Below are positions 15,737-24,241 of a stretch of 64,000 bases of DNA, piece by piece. The notes beneath the pieces were generated by a model that worked only from the letters and a program-made list of their open reading frames with translations, ran no database searches and was not told where the DNA came from. Position 1 is the first letter of the stretch, and each line of letters begins with the position of its first letter. The translations under genes and the position numbers were made by a program. The DNA is from Pelomonas margarita (GTDB lineage: Bacteria > Pseudomonadota > Gammaproteobacteria > Burkholderiales > Burkholderiaceae_C), in assembly GCF_043555875.1 (NCBI RefSeq), contig NZ_JBIGHW010000013.1, positions 62,001 through 126,000 of the forward strand, in the 5' to 3' direction.

Positions 15737-16366
15737 ATGCTGGGCACGCACGATCTTCCGCTGTTCGCCGCCACCGTGTTCGTGCTGAACGCGACGCCTG
15801 GCGTGGACATGGCCTACACGGTGGCCAGCACGCTGCGTGGTGGCTGGCGTCAGGGGCTGGCCGCGGCCGTGGGCATCATGGCCGGCTGCGTGCTGCACAC
15901 GCTGGCCGCGGCCTTCGGGCTGGCGGCGCTGCTGGCGACGTCGGCCGAGGCCTTCCTGGTGCTCAAGCTCGCGGGGGCGGCCTACCTGCTCTACGTTGCC
16001 TGGGGCATGGCCCGCGCGGGCCTGCGCCCGGCCGCGGCGAGCGCCGAGGTCAGCGCGCCGCCGTCGCTGTGGCGCACGGTGCGCCAGGGCTTCTTCACAA
16101 ACGCGCTCAACCCCAAGGTGGCGCTGTTCTTCCTGGCGCTGCTGCCACAGTTCATCGACGCGGCCGCACCGGACAAGACGGCGGCCTTCCTCTTCCTCGG
16201 CACCTGGTTCATCGCCCAGGGGCTGCTGTTCCTGGTGGCGCTGGTGGCGCTGGTCGTCCCGCTGCGCCGCAGCCGGCCGCGCCCCTGGGTGGGCCGCGCG
16301 CTGAACCTGGGCGGCGCCGGCCTCTTCACCGTGCTGGCGGCCAAGCTGGCCTTCACCAAACCATGA
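15737..16366 (+). CDS. LysE/RhtB family exporter
   Basis: A 209-residue inner-membrane protein of the LysE superfamily, with about six hydrophobic helices. The family's N-terminal signature (LNATPGVDMAYTVAST, close to the usual NxTPGPD motif) and the FFTNALNPKVALFFLALLPQF segment are clear. These proteins export amino acids such as lysine, threonine, homoserine or leucine, or other small metabolites. The substrate here is not predictable. It starts 10 bp after the SPFH gene with an AAGGAG-like site, and its stop overlaps the following SDR start as ATGA. Confidence 0.88.
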   Translation: MLGTHDLPLFAATVFVLNATPGVDMAYTVASTLRGGWRQGLAAAVGIMAGCVLHTLAAAFGLAALLATSAEAFLVLKLAGAAYLLYVAWGMARAGLRPAAASAEVSAPPSLWRTVRQGFFTNALNPKVALFFLALLPQFIDAAAPDKTAAFLFLGTWFIAQGLLFLVALVALVVPLRRSRPRPWVGRALNLGGAGLFTVLAAKLAFTKP

Positions 16367-17028
16367 ACGTCCTGATCATCGGCGCCTCGCGCGGCCTGGG
16401 CCTGGAGTTCGTGCGCCAGTACCGCGCGGCGGGCGCCCGCGTTACCGCCACCGTACGCGACGACGCCGGCCGTGCCCGCCTGTCGGCGCTGGGCGCCAAG
16501 CCGCTGACCCTGGACGTGGCCAGCGCGGCCAGCGTGTCGGGCCTGGCCTGGCAGATCGACGGCGAGGCCTTTGACGTGGTCATCATCAATGCCGGCGTGT
16601 TCGGCCCGCGCGCCGGTGCGTTGGAGGCGCCCACGCAGGACGACTTTGACACCGTCATGCGCACCAATGTACTGGGCCCCATGCGGCTGTTGCCGCAGGT
16701 GGCCGAGGCGCTGGCGCCGGGCGCGCGGCTGGCCATCGTGTCGTCGCGCATGGGCTCCATCGGCCTGCGCACGGGCACGCACGGCTGGCTCTACCGCGCC
16801 TCCAAGGCGGCCGTGAATTCGGTGATGAAGGACGCCGCGCTGGCGCTGGCCGGCCGGGTCACCGTCATCAGCTTCCACCCCGGCTGGGTGCGCACCGACA
16901 TGGGCGGCGCCGAGGCCGACATCGACGCGCCCACCAGCATCGCCGGCATGCGCACGGTGCTGGCCAGCGTGAAACCGGCCGACACCGGCAGTTTCTTCAA
17001 TTACGACGGTCAGCCGCTGGCCTGGTGA
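16363..17028 (+). CDS. Short-chain dehydrogenase/reductase
   Basis: A 221-residue classical SDR. The NAD(P) site is GASRGLG near residue 8. NAG follows in the IINAG segment, then the catalytic serine in the IVSSRMGS strand and the YxxxK pair in LYRASKAAVN. The short length and substrate loop resemble C-factor/CsgA-type SDRs. The substrate is unknown. The ATG at 16363 overlaps the stop of the LysE gene (ATGA), so the two are translationally coupled. Together they may handle and expel one metabolite, an inference from arrangement only. Confidence 0.88.
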   Translation: MNVLIIGASRGLGLEFVRQYRAAGARVTATVRDDAGRARLSALGAKPLTLDVASAASVSGLAWQIDGEAFDVVIINAGVFGPRAGALEAPTQDDFDTVMRTNVLGPMRLLPQVAEALAPGARLAIVSSRMGSIGLRTGTHGWLYRASKAAVNSVMKDAALALAGRVTVISFHPGWVRTDMGGAEADIDAPTSIAGMRTVLASVKPADTGSFFNYDGQPLAW

Positions 17029-17109
17029 GGGCGCCGCCCGGCATGCGCTAAGGTCATGCCCTGACGACAACATGGCCGGGCGGGAGCCTGGCAAATCGGG
17101 AGATCCAGC

Positions 17110-17589
17110 ATGAACGCGACCGTTGACTTGAGTGCCACGCCGGCCACCACCACGCTGGTGAGCGTGGGCGAGATCTGCGAGCGCATCGTCCGCTTCAGCC
17201 GCGAGGACATCGCCACCTTCGCCCGGCTGACGGGTGACACCAACCCGCTGCACCATGACGTGCAGGCCGCGCAGCGCGCACGCCACGGCGAGATCATCGC
17301 CAGCGGCCAGCAGACCACGGCCCAGCTGATCGGCCTGATCGCCAGCCATTTCTCGCGCAGCGACGACGGCCAGGCGCGCGAGCTGCTGTGCCTGAACTTC
17401 AACTTCTCGTTCAAGGCGCCGGTGTTCGCCGAGCAGGAGCTGATGCTGTACTGGCGCGTGGCCAATGTGGAATGGAACGCCACGCTGGGCGGCTGGCTGT
17501 TCCACGCCGATGGCCGCGCGACGGTGCGCAACGCCCACCCCTGCATCATCGGGCGCGGCACGCTGCTGGTGAAGGCCGGCGGCGCCTGA
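17110..17589 (+). CDS. MaoC-like dehydratase
   Basis: A 159-residue hot-dog-fold protein with the (R)-enoyl-CoA hydratase signature FARLTGDTNPLHHD at about residues 37-50. This contains the Asp and His that act as catalytic residues in MaoC/PhaJ enzymes. The N-terminus is longer than in the minimal PhaJ form. Likely substrates are enoyl-CoA or hydroxyacyl-CoA thioesters, but the protein could also serve polyketide or secondary pathways. It lies between an SDR and an acyl-CoA dehydrogenase on the same strand, consistent with acyl-CoA metabolism. A GGGAG site precedes the ATG. Confidence 0.8.
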   Translation: MNATVDLSATPATTTLVSVGEICERIVRFSREDIATFARLTGDTNPLHHDVQAAQRARHGEIIASGQQTTAQLIGLIASHFSRSDDGQARELLCLNFNFSFKAPVFAEQELMLYWRVANVEWNATLGGWLFHADGRATVRNAHPCIIGRGTLLVKAGGA

Positions 17590-17656
17590 GCGGCGGCCGC
17601 ACGGCGGCACGCGCTGCCGGCCGTGAAAATGAGGGCCCTCACCAACGGGTCACCTC

Positions 17657-18793
17657 ATGCTTCTTACCGAAGACCACCTGGCCGTGCAGGACGCCATCCG
17701 CGTCTATGTGCAGGCCGAGATCGCGCCCCATGCTGCCGCGTGGGACAAGCAACGTCATTTCCCGGTCGAACAGTTGAAGGGCCTCGCGGCCCTGGGCTGC
17801 TACGGCGTGGCCGTGCCCACCGAGTGGGGCGGCGCCGGGCTGGACTACCTGGCCCTGGCCGTCATCCTCGAAGAGATCGCCGCCGGGGATGGCGGCACCA
17901 GCACGGTCGTCAGCGTCAACAACTGCCCGGTCTGCTCCATCCTGACGGCCTTTGGCAATGACGACCAGAAAACGCGCTTCCTGACGCCGCTGGCCAGCGG
18001 TGCCATGCTGGGCGCCTTCTGCCTGACCGAGCCGCATGTCGGCTCCGAGGCCGGCGGCCTGCGCACCACCGCCACGCGTGATGGCGACGACTACGTGCTC
18101 AACGGCGTCAAGCAGTTCATCACCAGCGGCCAGCATGGCGACGTGGCCATCGTGATGGCCGTCACCGACAAGGCCGCCGGCAAGAAGGGCATCAGCGCCT
18201 TTCTCGTGCCCACGGCCACGCCGGGCTACCAGGTGGCCCGCGTCGAGGAGAAGATGGGCCAGCACACCAGCGACACCGCGCAGATCGTGTTCGAGAACTG
18301 CCGCGTGCCCGCCGCCAACCGGCTGGGCGACGAGGGTCAGGGCCTGAAGATCGCGCTGTCGGGCTTGGAGGGCGGGCGCATCGGCATCGCATCGCAGGCG
18401 GTGGGCATGGCGCGCGCGGCCTTCGAGGCGGCGCTGCGCTACAGCCAGGACCGTGTCACCTTCGGCCAGCCCATCTTTCAGCACCAGGCGGTGCAGTTCA
18501 AGCTGGCCGACATGGCCACGCAGATCGAGGCCGCCCGCCAGCTGATCTGGCATGCCGCCAGCCTGAAGGACGCCGGCCAGCCCTGCCTGAAGGAAGCTGC
18601 CATGGCCAAGCTGTTCGCCAGCGAGATGGCCGAGCGCGTGTGCTCCGAGGCCATCCAGATCCACGGCGGCTACGGCTATCTCAGCGACTTCCCCGTCGAG
18701 CGCATCTATCGCGACGTGCGCGTGTGCCAGATCTACGAGGGCACGAGCGAGGTGCAGAAGATCCTGATCGGGCGGGCGCTGGCAGCGGGCTGA
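17657..18793 (+). CDS. Acyl-CoA dehydrogenase (butyryl-CoA/short-chain type)
   Basis: A 378-residue FAD enzyme of the acyl-CoA dehydrogenase family. The catalytic base is in the ordinary C-terminal position (Glu361 in QIYEGTSEVQ), unlike the isovaleryl-CoA enzyme earlier in the window. FAD and substrate motifs are visible: FCLTEPHVGSEAGG, QFITSG and QIHGGYGYLSDFPVER. This layout fits short-chain or branched-chain acyl-CoA substrates. It starts 67 bp after the MaoC gene and may be cotranscribed. It ends at a perfect 8-bp inverted repeat shared with a convergent lipoprotein gene. Confidence 0.92.
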   Translation: MLLTEDHLAVQDAIRVYVQAEIAPHAAAWDKQRHFPVEQLKGLAALGCYGVAVPTEWGGAGLDYLALAVILEEIAAGDGGTSTVVSVNNCPVCSILTAFGNDDQKTRFLTPLASGAMLGAFCLTEPHVGSEAGGLRTTATRDGDDYVLNGVKQFITSGQHGDVAIVMAVTDKAAGKKGISAFLVPTATPGYQVARVEEKMGQHTSDTAQIVFENCRVPAANRLGDEGQGLKIALSGLEGGRIGIASQAVGMARAAFEAALRYSQDRVTFGQPIFQHQAVQFKLADMATQIEAARQLIWHAASLKDAGQPCLKEAAMAKLFASEMAERVCSEAIQIHGGYGYLSDFPVERIYRDVRVCQIYEGTSEVQKILIGRALAAG

Positions 18794-18827
18794 GGCGGCG
18801 GCCGTGGCCCTGTTCGCCCAGTGCAGC

Positions 18828-18846
18828 GGGCGCCAGGCTGGCGCCC
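18828..18846. terminator. Bidirectional hairpin between convergent genes
   Basis: GGGCGCCA (18828-18835) and TGGCGCCC (18839-18846) form a perfect 8-bp stem with a 3-nt loop, between the end of the acyl-CoA dehydrogenase and the stop of the opposing lipoprotein. No T-run follows on either side, so rho-independent termination is only probable. Confidence 0.4.
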
Positions 18847-19164
18847 TCAGGGCTTGACCGACCGACCCGCCAGGGCCTCTTCGAAGGTCGGCGGGACGAC
18901 GTTCAGGCGCATGGATTTCACCGCGCTGTCGTAGGCGCTCCGGCACTTGGGTGACTGATCAAGCTTGCGCTTCTTGATCTCGTCCGCCAGCGCCCAGGTC
19001 CATTCGGTCTTGGACTTCAAGGTGTGCTTGGCCAGCTTCGAGCACAGCTCCCAGTCGTCGAACTTGGCGGCGCGCTCGTCGGTCTCGCCCAGGAAGACCG
19101 TGCAAGCAGAAAGTCCGGTGCCCAGCAGCAAGGCAGCCAAGACTCGCGTCGGGAAGAACGTCAT
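18847..19164 (-). CDS. Small hypothetical lipoprotein
   Basis: A 105-residue protein with a lipoprotein signal: a hydrophobic stretch VLAALLLGTGLSAC in which Cys21 would be lipidated. The mature domain is charged, helix-rich and has two cysteines (ELCSKLA and SPKCRSA) that could form a disulfide. I do not recognise a family. The start was taken at ATG 19164 because the upstream extension would place a charged segment before the signal. An AAGGAT stands in the ribosome-binding position. It is a single gene between an acyl-CoA dehydrogenase and a divergent ABC exporter. Confidence 0.65.
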   Translation of the reverse strand: MTFFPTRVLAALLLGTGLSACTVFLGETDERAAKFDDWELCSKLAKHTLKSKTEWTWALADEIKKRKLDQSPKCRSAYDSAVKSMRLNVVPPTFEEALAGRSVKP

Positions 19165-19330
19165 GAACCCATCCTTGATCGAAAAGCGGGAGGGCATCGT
19201 CGCAGATGTTGGCCCGCTGGCGCGCGAGTCTTGCCGTTGGCGCTCATGGCTGTCGATTCATCGGAAGGCTTTCGGCGCGCGCCCTGTGCCGCCCTAGCAT
19301 CCGCGCCGATTCGACTCTGGAGATGGCGAG

Positions 19331-20260
19331 ATGAGTGACGATCTGTTGGTGGCCTGCGGCCTGCGCAAGGCCTACGGGAGCCGCGTGGCGGTGCAGGAGG
19401 TCAGCCTCGTGCTGCGCCCCGGCGAGGTGCTGGGCCTTCTGGGCCCGAACGGCGCCGGCAAGTCCACGACGGTGGGCATCATCAGCGGGTTGACGGTGCC
19501 CGACGCCGGCAGCGTGACGCTTTCCGGCGGCGTCACGCTGGCCAGCGACCCCATGGCCTACAAGCGCCGCATCGGCCTCGTGCCGCAGGACATCGCGCTG
19601 TACGAGGACCTGCCTGCGCGCATGAACGTCGAGCTGTTCGGTGCGCTGTACGGCCTGGCCCCCGACGTGCTGAAGCGCCGCGCCGCCGAGGTGCTGGCCA
19701 TGGTGGGCCTGGCCGACCGCGCCCGCGACAAGCCGGCCACCTTCTCGGGCGGCATGAAGCGGCGGCTCAACATCGCCTGCGCGCTGGTGCACGACCCCGA
19801 CATCCTGCTGCTGGACGAGCCCACCGCCGGCGTGGACCCGCACAGCCGTAACGCCATCTTCGACAACCTGGAAGCGCTCAAGCGCGCCGGCAAGGCCCTG
19901 GTCTACACCACGCACTACATGGAAGAGGCAGAGCGCCTGGCCGACCACCTCGTCATCGTGGACCACGGCCGCGTGGTGGCCAGCGGCACCCAGGCCCAGC
20001 TGTTCGCGCGGCTGCCGGCGGTGCAGCGGCTGCGCGTGGAGATCGACGGCGAGCCGGACGAGGTCGCCCTGCAGGGGCTGCCCGACGTGACGCGCAGCGG
20101 CCAGCGCCTGGAGATCGCGGTCGCGGACGTCGGTCATGACACGTCGGCGCTGCTGGCCGCGCTGGCGCAGCGCGGCGTGGCGGTGCGCGGCCTGGCCACG
20201 GCGCGCGCCACGCTGGAAGACGTGTTCCTGGCCCTGACGGGCCGCCAACTGCGCGACTGA
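19331..20260 (+). CDS. ABC-2 type exporter, ATP-binding subunit
   Basis: A 309-residue ABC ATPase. Walker A is GPNGAGKST, the Q-loop lies in LVPQDIALYEDL, the signature is FSGGMKRR, Walker B is ILLLDEPTAGVD and the H-loop is TTHYMEE. After the nucleotide-binding domain comes an approximately 90-residue C-terminal extension, as in DrrA/NatA-type exporters. It pairs with the permease gene 11 bp downstream. The substrate cannot be inferred; related systems export drugs, sodium ions, lipids or polysaccharides. Confidence 0.93.
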   Translation: MSDDLLVACGLRKAYGSRVAVQEVSLVLRPGEVLGLLGPNGAGKSTTVGIISGLTVPDAGSVTLSGGVTLASDPMAYKRRIGLVPQDIALYEDLPARMNVELFGALYGLAPDVLKRRAAEVLAMVGLADRARDKPATFSGGMKRRLNIACALVHDPDILLLDEPTAGVDPHSRNAIFDNLEALKRAGKALVYTTHYMEEAERLADHLVIVDHGRVVASGTQAQLFARLPAVQRLRVEIDGEPDEVALQGLPDVTRSGQRLEIAVADVGHDTSALLAALAQRGVAVRGLATARATLEDVFLALTGRQLRD

Positions 20261-20271
20261 ACGGAGCCGCC

Positions 20272-21549
20272 ATGCAAGCCCTTGTCGCCCTGGTGCGCGC
20301 AGAGATCCTGCTGCACTTCTCCAACCGCCGCGCCATGCTGCTCAGCATCGTGGCGCCCATCCTGATCGCCGCCTTCTTCGGCAGCCTGTTCGGCGGCGGC
20401 GCGCGCGGCGGCAGCCTCGCCGTGGCCGTGGTGGACCTGGACGGCAGCCCGCTGTCCCGGCGCGTGGTGGCCGCGCTGCAGGCCGAGCCCGCGCTCAAGA
20501 CCGTGGTCACCGGCGAGGCCGAGGCGCTGGCCCAGGTGCGCGCCGGCAAGCTGCGCGTGGCGGCCGTGCTGCCCCGGGGCCTGGCGGCCCAGGCCGGCGG
20601 CGCGATGTTCGGCAGCACGGCCAAGCCCGAGGTCGTGTTGCACCACGACCCCTCGCAGGCCAGCGCGCTGGCGGTGGTGCGCGGGTTGCTGGCGCAGACT
20701 CTGATGCAGGAGGTCAGTCGCGCCACCTTCAGCCCCGAGGGTCTGGCCCGCCTGCAGCAGCAGGTGCGCGCCGACAGCCAAGTGCCAGAAGGGCAGCGCG
20801 GCGAGCTGCTGCAGATGTTCGCCGCCATCGACAAGGTGCAGCAACGCGAGGCCGCCACGTCGGGCGCGGGCGAGCCGCCGGCCGGCCTGGCCATGCCCTA
20901 CGCCACCCGCGACGTGCAGGCCCTGCCGGATACCGGCGCCGCGCCTGCGGCCTACAACAGCTACGCGCATTCCTTTGCGGGCATGGGCGTGCAGTTCATC
21001 CTGATGGCCGGCATCGACATGGCCGTGGGCCTGCTGCTGATGCGCCGCCTGGGCCTGTGGCAGCGGCTGCGGGCGGCGCCGCTATCGCGCACGCAGCTGC
21101 TGGGCAGCCGCATCGTGGCCAGCACGCTGATCTCGCTGCTGGTGTTCGTCGTGATCTACGCGGTGGCCATCGCGGCCTTCGGCGTGCGGGTGCTGGGCAG
21201 CGTGGCGGGTCTGGCGCTGGTGCTGGCGTGCTTCTCGCTGATGACGGCCTGCTTCGGCCTGCTGGTGGCAGCGCTGGGCCGTACGCCCGAGGCGACGCGC
21301 GGCCTGGCCATCCTGGCCACGCTGCTGATGGTGATGGTGGGCGGCGCCTGGGTGCCGGCCTTCCTGTTTCCCGACTGGCTGCAGACGGCCTCGCTGGCCG
21401 TGCCCACGCGGTGGGCCGTGGACGCGCTGGACGCCATGACCTGGCGCGGCCAGCCCTTCGCCGAGGCGCTGCTGCCCAGTGCCGTGATGCTGGGCTTCAG
21501 CGCGGTGTTCGCGGCGGTGGCGGTGTGGCGGTTCCGCTGGGAGGGCTGA
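20272..21549 (+). CDS. ABC-2 type exporter, permease subunit
   Basis: A 425-residue membrane protein of the ABC-2/YhgE-NatB type. There is one N-terminal helix (AMLLSIVAPILIAAFFGSLF), then an extracytoplasmic domain of roughly 200 residues, then five C-terminal helices (from FILMAGIDMAVGLLLM to the end). It forms the channel for the preceding ATPase, probably as a dimer. A GGAGCC-like site precedes ATG 20272. The pair stands alone, with no membrane fusion or outer membrane component nearby. Confidence 0.9.
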   Translation: MQALVALVRAEILLHFSNRRAMLLSIVAPILIAAFFGSLFGGGARGGSLAVAVVDLDGSPLSRRVVAALQAEPALKTVVTGEAEALAQVRAGKLRVAAVLPRGLAAQAGGAMFGSTAKPEVVLHHDPSQASALAVVRGLLAQTLMQEVSRATFSPEGLARLQQQVRADSQVPEGQRGELLQMFAAIDKVQQREAATSGAGEPPAGLAMPYATRDVQALPDTGAAPAAYNSYAHSFAGMGVQFILMAGIDMAVGLLLMRRLGLWQRLRAAPLSRTQLLGSRIVASTLISLLVFVVIYAVAIAAFGVRVLGSVAGLALVLACFSLMTACFGLLVAALGRTPEATRGLAILATLLMVMVGGAWVPAFLFPDWLQTASLAVPTRWAVDALDAMTWRGQPFAEALLPSAVMLGFSAVFAAVAVWRFRWEG

Positions 21550-21601
21550 GGGGCGTGACTTTGTGCCGGCGGGCGGCGCCTGCCCCCGCATTCGCAGGCC
21601 C

Positions 21602-21622
21602 GCGAGCGTGGGGGGCGCTCGC
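21602..21622 (+). terminator. Hairpin after the ABC exporter genes
   Basis: GCGAGCG (21602-21608) and CGCTCGC (21616-21622) form a perfect 7-bp stem with a G-rich 7-nt loop, in the 142-bp gap before the PEP-CTERM gene. It lacks a T-run, so it could be a terminator or part of the leader of the next gene. Confidence 0.3.
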
Positions 21623-21691
21623 TTGCCGGAGGGCCGCCGCCTCGACACTCGCGGCCTGCGATGCAGAGGGCGTCGCCTCAAGGAACAAGAC

Positions 21692-22363
21692 ATGAACAAG
21701 AATTTCCGCAACCGCCTGCTGTCGATCGCTGCCGCAGGCCTGCTCGCCGCCGCGGCAGGCTCGGCCTCTGCTGCCCCCGTGGTGCTGATCGACTGGAGCC
21801 CGGCCGCCACTGGTGGCACGACGAGCGGCAATAGTTGGACCAACGTCTACAGCAGCCAGCACTTTTATGAGCAGGTGCGTTTTTCGGCGAACACCTGGGT
21901 GTCCGGCATGGACATCTTCAACGGCGTGAGCTGGGGCGGCCTGGGCTCAGGCGTGATGGTCAGCATCCGTGCCGGCGGCACCGCAGTCCCGGGTGCAGAG
22001 CTGCTGGCCTACAGCACCACGGTGTCCGTCGACGACAGCAGCGGCACGGCGACCTCGGCTCAGCAGCGCCTGCATGCCGACTTCACCCCCTTTCTGATGC
22101 AGGGTGGCCAGGACTACTGGATCGGCATGTCGGGCGTCGGCGTCACGCTCACGCAGACCGGCCTGTCCGGTGTTGCGGGCGGTGACGGGCGCATGGCGCA
22201 GTTCAATGGTGCGAACTACAGCTTCAGTGCCGGCATCGGTGACATGGCTTTCCGCCTGTACGGCGAGGCGGCCGCTGCGACGGTGCCAGAGCCTGCCTCG
22301 CTGGCGCTGGTGAGCCTGGGCCTGGTGGGCGCCGTCGCAGCCCGTCGCCGGCGCGCAGCCTGA
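21692..22363 (+). CDS. PEP-CTERM sorting domain protein
   Basis: A 223-residue exported protein. The signal peptide ends near residue 28 (GSASAAP). The mature body is rich in glycine, serine, threonine and aromatic residues, with the look of a beta-sandwich. The C-terminus (198-223) is a textbook PEP-CTERM tail: VPEPAS, a hydrophobic helix, then an arginine cluster. Such tails are recognised by exosortase (EpsH) and tie the protein to exopolysaccharide and biofilm formation. No exosortase lies in the window. AAGGAAC precedes ATG 21692, and a strong hairpin follows the stop. The function of the body is unknown. Confidence 0.9.
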   Translation: MNKNFRNRLLSIAAAGLLAAAAGSASAAPVVLIDWSPAATGGTTSGNSWTNVYSSQHFYEQVRFSANTWVSGMDIFNGVSWGGLGSGVMVSIRAGGTAVPGAELLAYSTTVSVDDSSGTATSAQQRLHADFTPFLMQGGQDYWIGMSGVGVTLTQTGLSGVAGGDGRMAQFNGANYSFSAGIGDMAFRLYGEAAAATVPEPASLALVSLGLVGAVAARRRRAA

Positions 22364-22403
22364 TCGCATTTCCACAGCGTCGGGCGGCCCCGGCCTGTGG
22401 CAG

Positions 22404-22432
22404 CGCCCCCGACGAGCGATCGTGCGGGGGCG
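22404..22432 (+). terminator. Hairpin terminator after the PEP-CTERM gene
   Basis: CGCCCCCG (22404-22411) pairs with CGGGGGCG (22425-22432). Inside, ACGA pairs with TCGT around a GCGA tetraloop, leaving one bulged G. The 12-bp stem is followed by the short T-rich stretch TTGGCGTTCTT. It separates the PEP-CTERM gene from the convergent chemoreceptor gene and could act in both directions. Confidence 0.6.
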
Positions 22433-22457
22433 TTGGCGTTCTTGGGGTGGCTGAGGC

Positions 22458-24002
22458 TCAGACCCTGAACACCGCCACCGCGTCCACCATGCGCGCGGCC
22501 TGGTTGTTCAGCGTCGCAGCGGCGGCGGCGGCTTCCTCCACCAGGGCGGCGTTCTGCTGCAGGCCCTGGTCCATCTCGCCCACCGTGCCCGCCACGCTGC
22601 TCACGCCGGTGCTCTGCTGACGGCTGGCGGCGCTGATGTCCGCGACGATCTGGTTGACCCGGTCGACCGCCGACACGATGTCCTTCATCGTCGCGCCGGC
22701 TTCGCCGACCAGGGCATCGCCGCGCTCCACGCGCTCCACGCTGGTGGTGATGAGCCCCTTGATGTCCTTGGCGGCGTCGGCCGCCCGCTGGGCCAGCGTG
22801 CGCACCTCGCTGGCCACCACGGCGAAGCCGCGCCCATGCTCACCGGCGCGCGCCGCCTCCACGGCCGCGTTGAGGGCCAGGATGTTGGTCTGGAAGGCGA
22901 TGCTGTCGATCAGCGAGGTGATGTCGGCGATGCGCCCGGAGGCCTCGCGGATGGCGCCCATGGTGTTCACGACCTGGCCCACCACCTCGCCACCGCGCTT
23001 GGCCACCAGCGACGCATTGCGCGCCAGCTGGCTGGCCTCACCGGCGTTGTCGGCCGTCTGCTGCAGGGTCTGGCCCAGGTGGTCCATCGTGGTGGCAGCC
23101 TGCTGCACGGCGGCGGCCTGGCGCTCGGTGCGTTCCGACAGGTCCTGGTTGCCCTGGGCGATCTGCTCGCTGGCGCTGGCCACGCTTTCGGCATTGCCGC
23201 GCACATGGCCGACGATCTCGATCAGTGCGACGCGCATGCCTTGCAGCGCCTGCAACAGTGGCGACAGCTCGTCGCGGTGGTCGTCTGTCGTTGCGGTGGC
23301 CAGGTCGCCGTCGCGCACCCGCTCCGCCACCCGCCGGGCCAGCGCGACACGGCGGCGCAGCGAGCCGGCCAGTCGCCAGGCCGCCAGCACCAGGCCGGCC
23401 GCGATCGCCACCGCCAGCACCTCGATCAGGCGCAGCGTTGCCTGCACGTTGTCGACCAGGCCTTCGATGTCATGGTTCAGCGCGCCCTCCTGGTAGGCGC
23501 GGATGTCGGCCAGCACCTTCAGCAGTGCGTTGCGGGCGGGAATCGTCCGATCCACGAGAAAGGCGAAGGCCTCCTCCCGGTTGCCGGCCTGCACCAGCGC
23601 CAGGTTGGCCTCGCCCTGGCGCCAGAACTCCGCCATCACTGGCGGCAGCGCGGCGTAGCGCTGCTTGCCCGCGGGCGTGAACAGGCCTTGCTCGTACTGC
23701 TGCTGCTGGTCATTGAGCAGCTGGCGCAGCCGGCCGATGTCGGCCAGCGTGGCGGCCAGCTCGGCCGGGTCGCGCGCCAGCATGCCGTGTCGCAATTGCA
23801 GCGAGGTGCGCGTCACCGTCAGCTCCATGTCGCTGATCTGCCGGAGCTGCGGCACGCGGGCCGTCTCCGTGCGCCGGGCCGTGTCCATCACATGGCTCAG
23901 CTGCACATGTGCGGTCGCCGCCAGCGCCACCAGCGCCAGCGTCACCGCGCCGGCCAGCAGGTACAGCCGCTTGCCGAGGCTGAGGTTGCTCAATAGGTTC
24001 AT
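22458..24002 (-). CDS. Methyl-accepting chemotaxis protein
   Basis: A 514-residue transmembrane chemoreceptor. In order there is a first membrane helix (about residues 14-34), a periplasmic four-helix-bundle-type sensor of about 150 residues, a second helix (LIEVLAVAIAAGLVLAAW), a HAMP domain, and the long methylation/signalling coiled coil. The conserved hairpin tip IAFQTNILALNAAVEAARAGEHG is intact. There is no visible CheR-binding pentapeptide at the C-terminus, which ends VAVFRV. The ligand is unknown. ATG 24002 is preferred over upstream in-frame codons, with GGAGC-type sequence before it. No other chemotaxis gene is nearby. An AT-rich block 80-105 bp upstream may hold the promoter. Confidence 0.93.
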   Translation of the reverse strand: MNLLSNLSLGKRLYLLAGAVTLALVALAATAHVQLSHVMDTARRTETARVPQLRQISDMELTVTRTSLQLRHGMLARDPAELAATLADIGRLRQLLNDQQQQYEQGLFTPAGKQRYAALPPVMAEFWRQGEANLALVQAGNREEAFAFLVDRTIPARNALLKVLADIRAYQEGALNHDIEGLVDNVQATLRLIEVLAVAIAAGLVLAAWRLAGSLRRRVALARRVAERVRDGDLATATTDDHRDELSPLLQALQGMRVALIEIVGHVRGNAESVASASEQIAQGNQDLSERTERQAAAVQQAATTMDHLGQTLQQTADNAGEASQLARNASLVAKRGGEVVGQVVNTMGAIREASGRIADITSLIDSIAFQTNILALNAAVEAARAGEHGRGFAVVASEVRTLAQRAADAAKDIKGLITTSVERVERGDALVGEAGATMKDIVSAVDRVNQIVADISAASRQQSTGVSSVAGTVGEMDQGLQQNAALVEEAAAAAATLNNQAARMVDAVAVFRV

Positions 24003-24084
24003 GCTCCGCTCCAGATGCCGTTGTCCGCGTTCTCGATGCTCGACGCTCGACGCGACGCCGGCATTCTGGGCGCGCGCCTGCAAA

Positions 24085-24108
24085 TTTGATAAAAATGATC
24101 AGTACAAA
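24085..24108 (-). promoter_or_regulatory. AT-rich imperfect palindrome upstream of the chemoreceptor
   Basis: An unusually AT-rich segment in this GC-rich genome, with TTTG...CAAA at its ends and TGATCA inside. It sits about 85 bp before the chemoreceptor start and is the only plausible promoter or operator region in the 239-bp gap to tsaB. I could not fit a clear sigma-28 or sigma-70 promoter to it. Confidence 0.25.
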
Positions 24109-24229
24109 CCATGGCATCCTGCGCACAAACCTGCCGCAGCGGCGTGGTCCGGAAGAAGGCGCGTCAGCCACGGCTCCCGGCGCGCTGCGTGGCAGGCCGC
24201 GCCCGCCCGGGGGCGTCGACCCCCGACGG

Positions 24230-24235
24230 TAAACT
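24230..24235 (+). promoter_or_regulatory. -10-like box 6 nt before tsaB
   Basis: TAAACT (24230-24235) is followed by 6 nt and then ATG 24242, with no Shine-Dalgarno between. It fits a -10 box for a leaderless message covering tsaB and the three overlapping genes after it. Confidence 0.45.
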
Positions 24236-24241
24236 GCCTCG

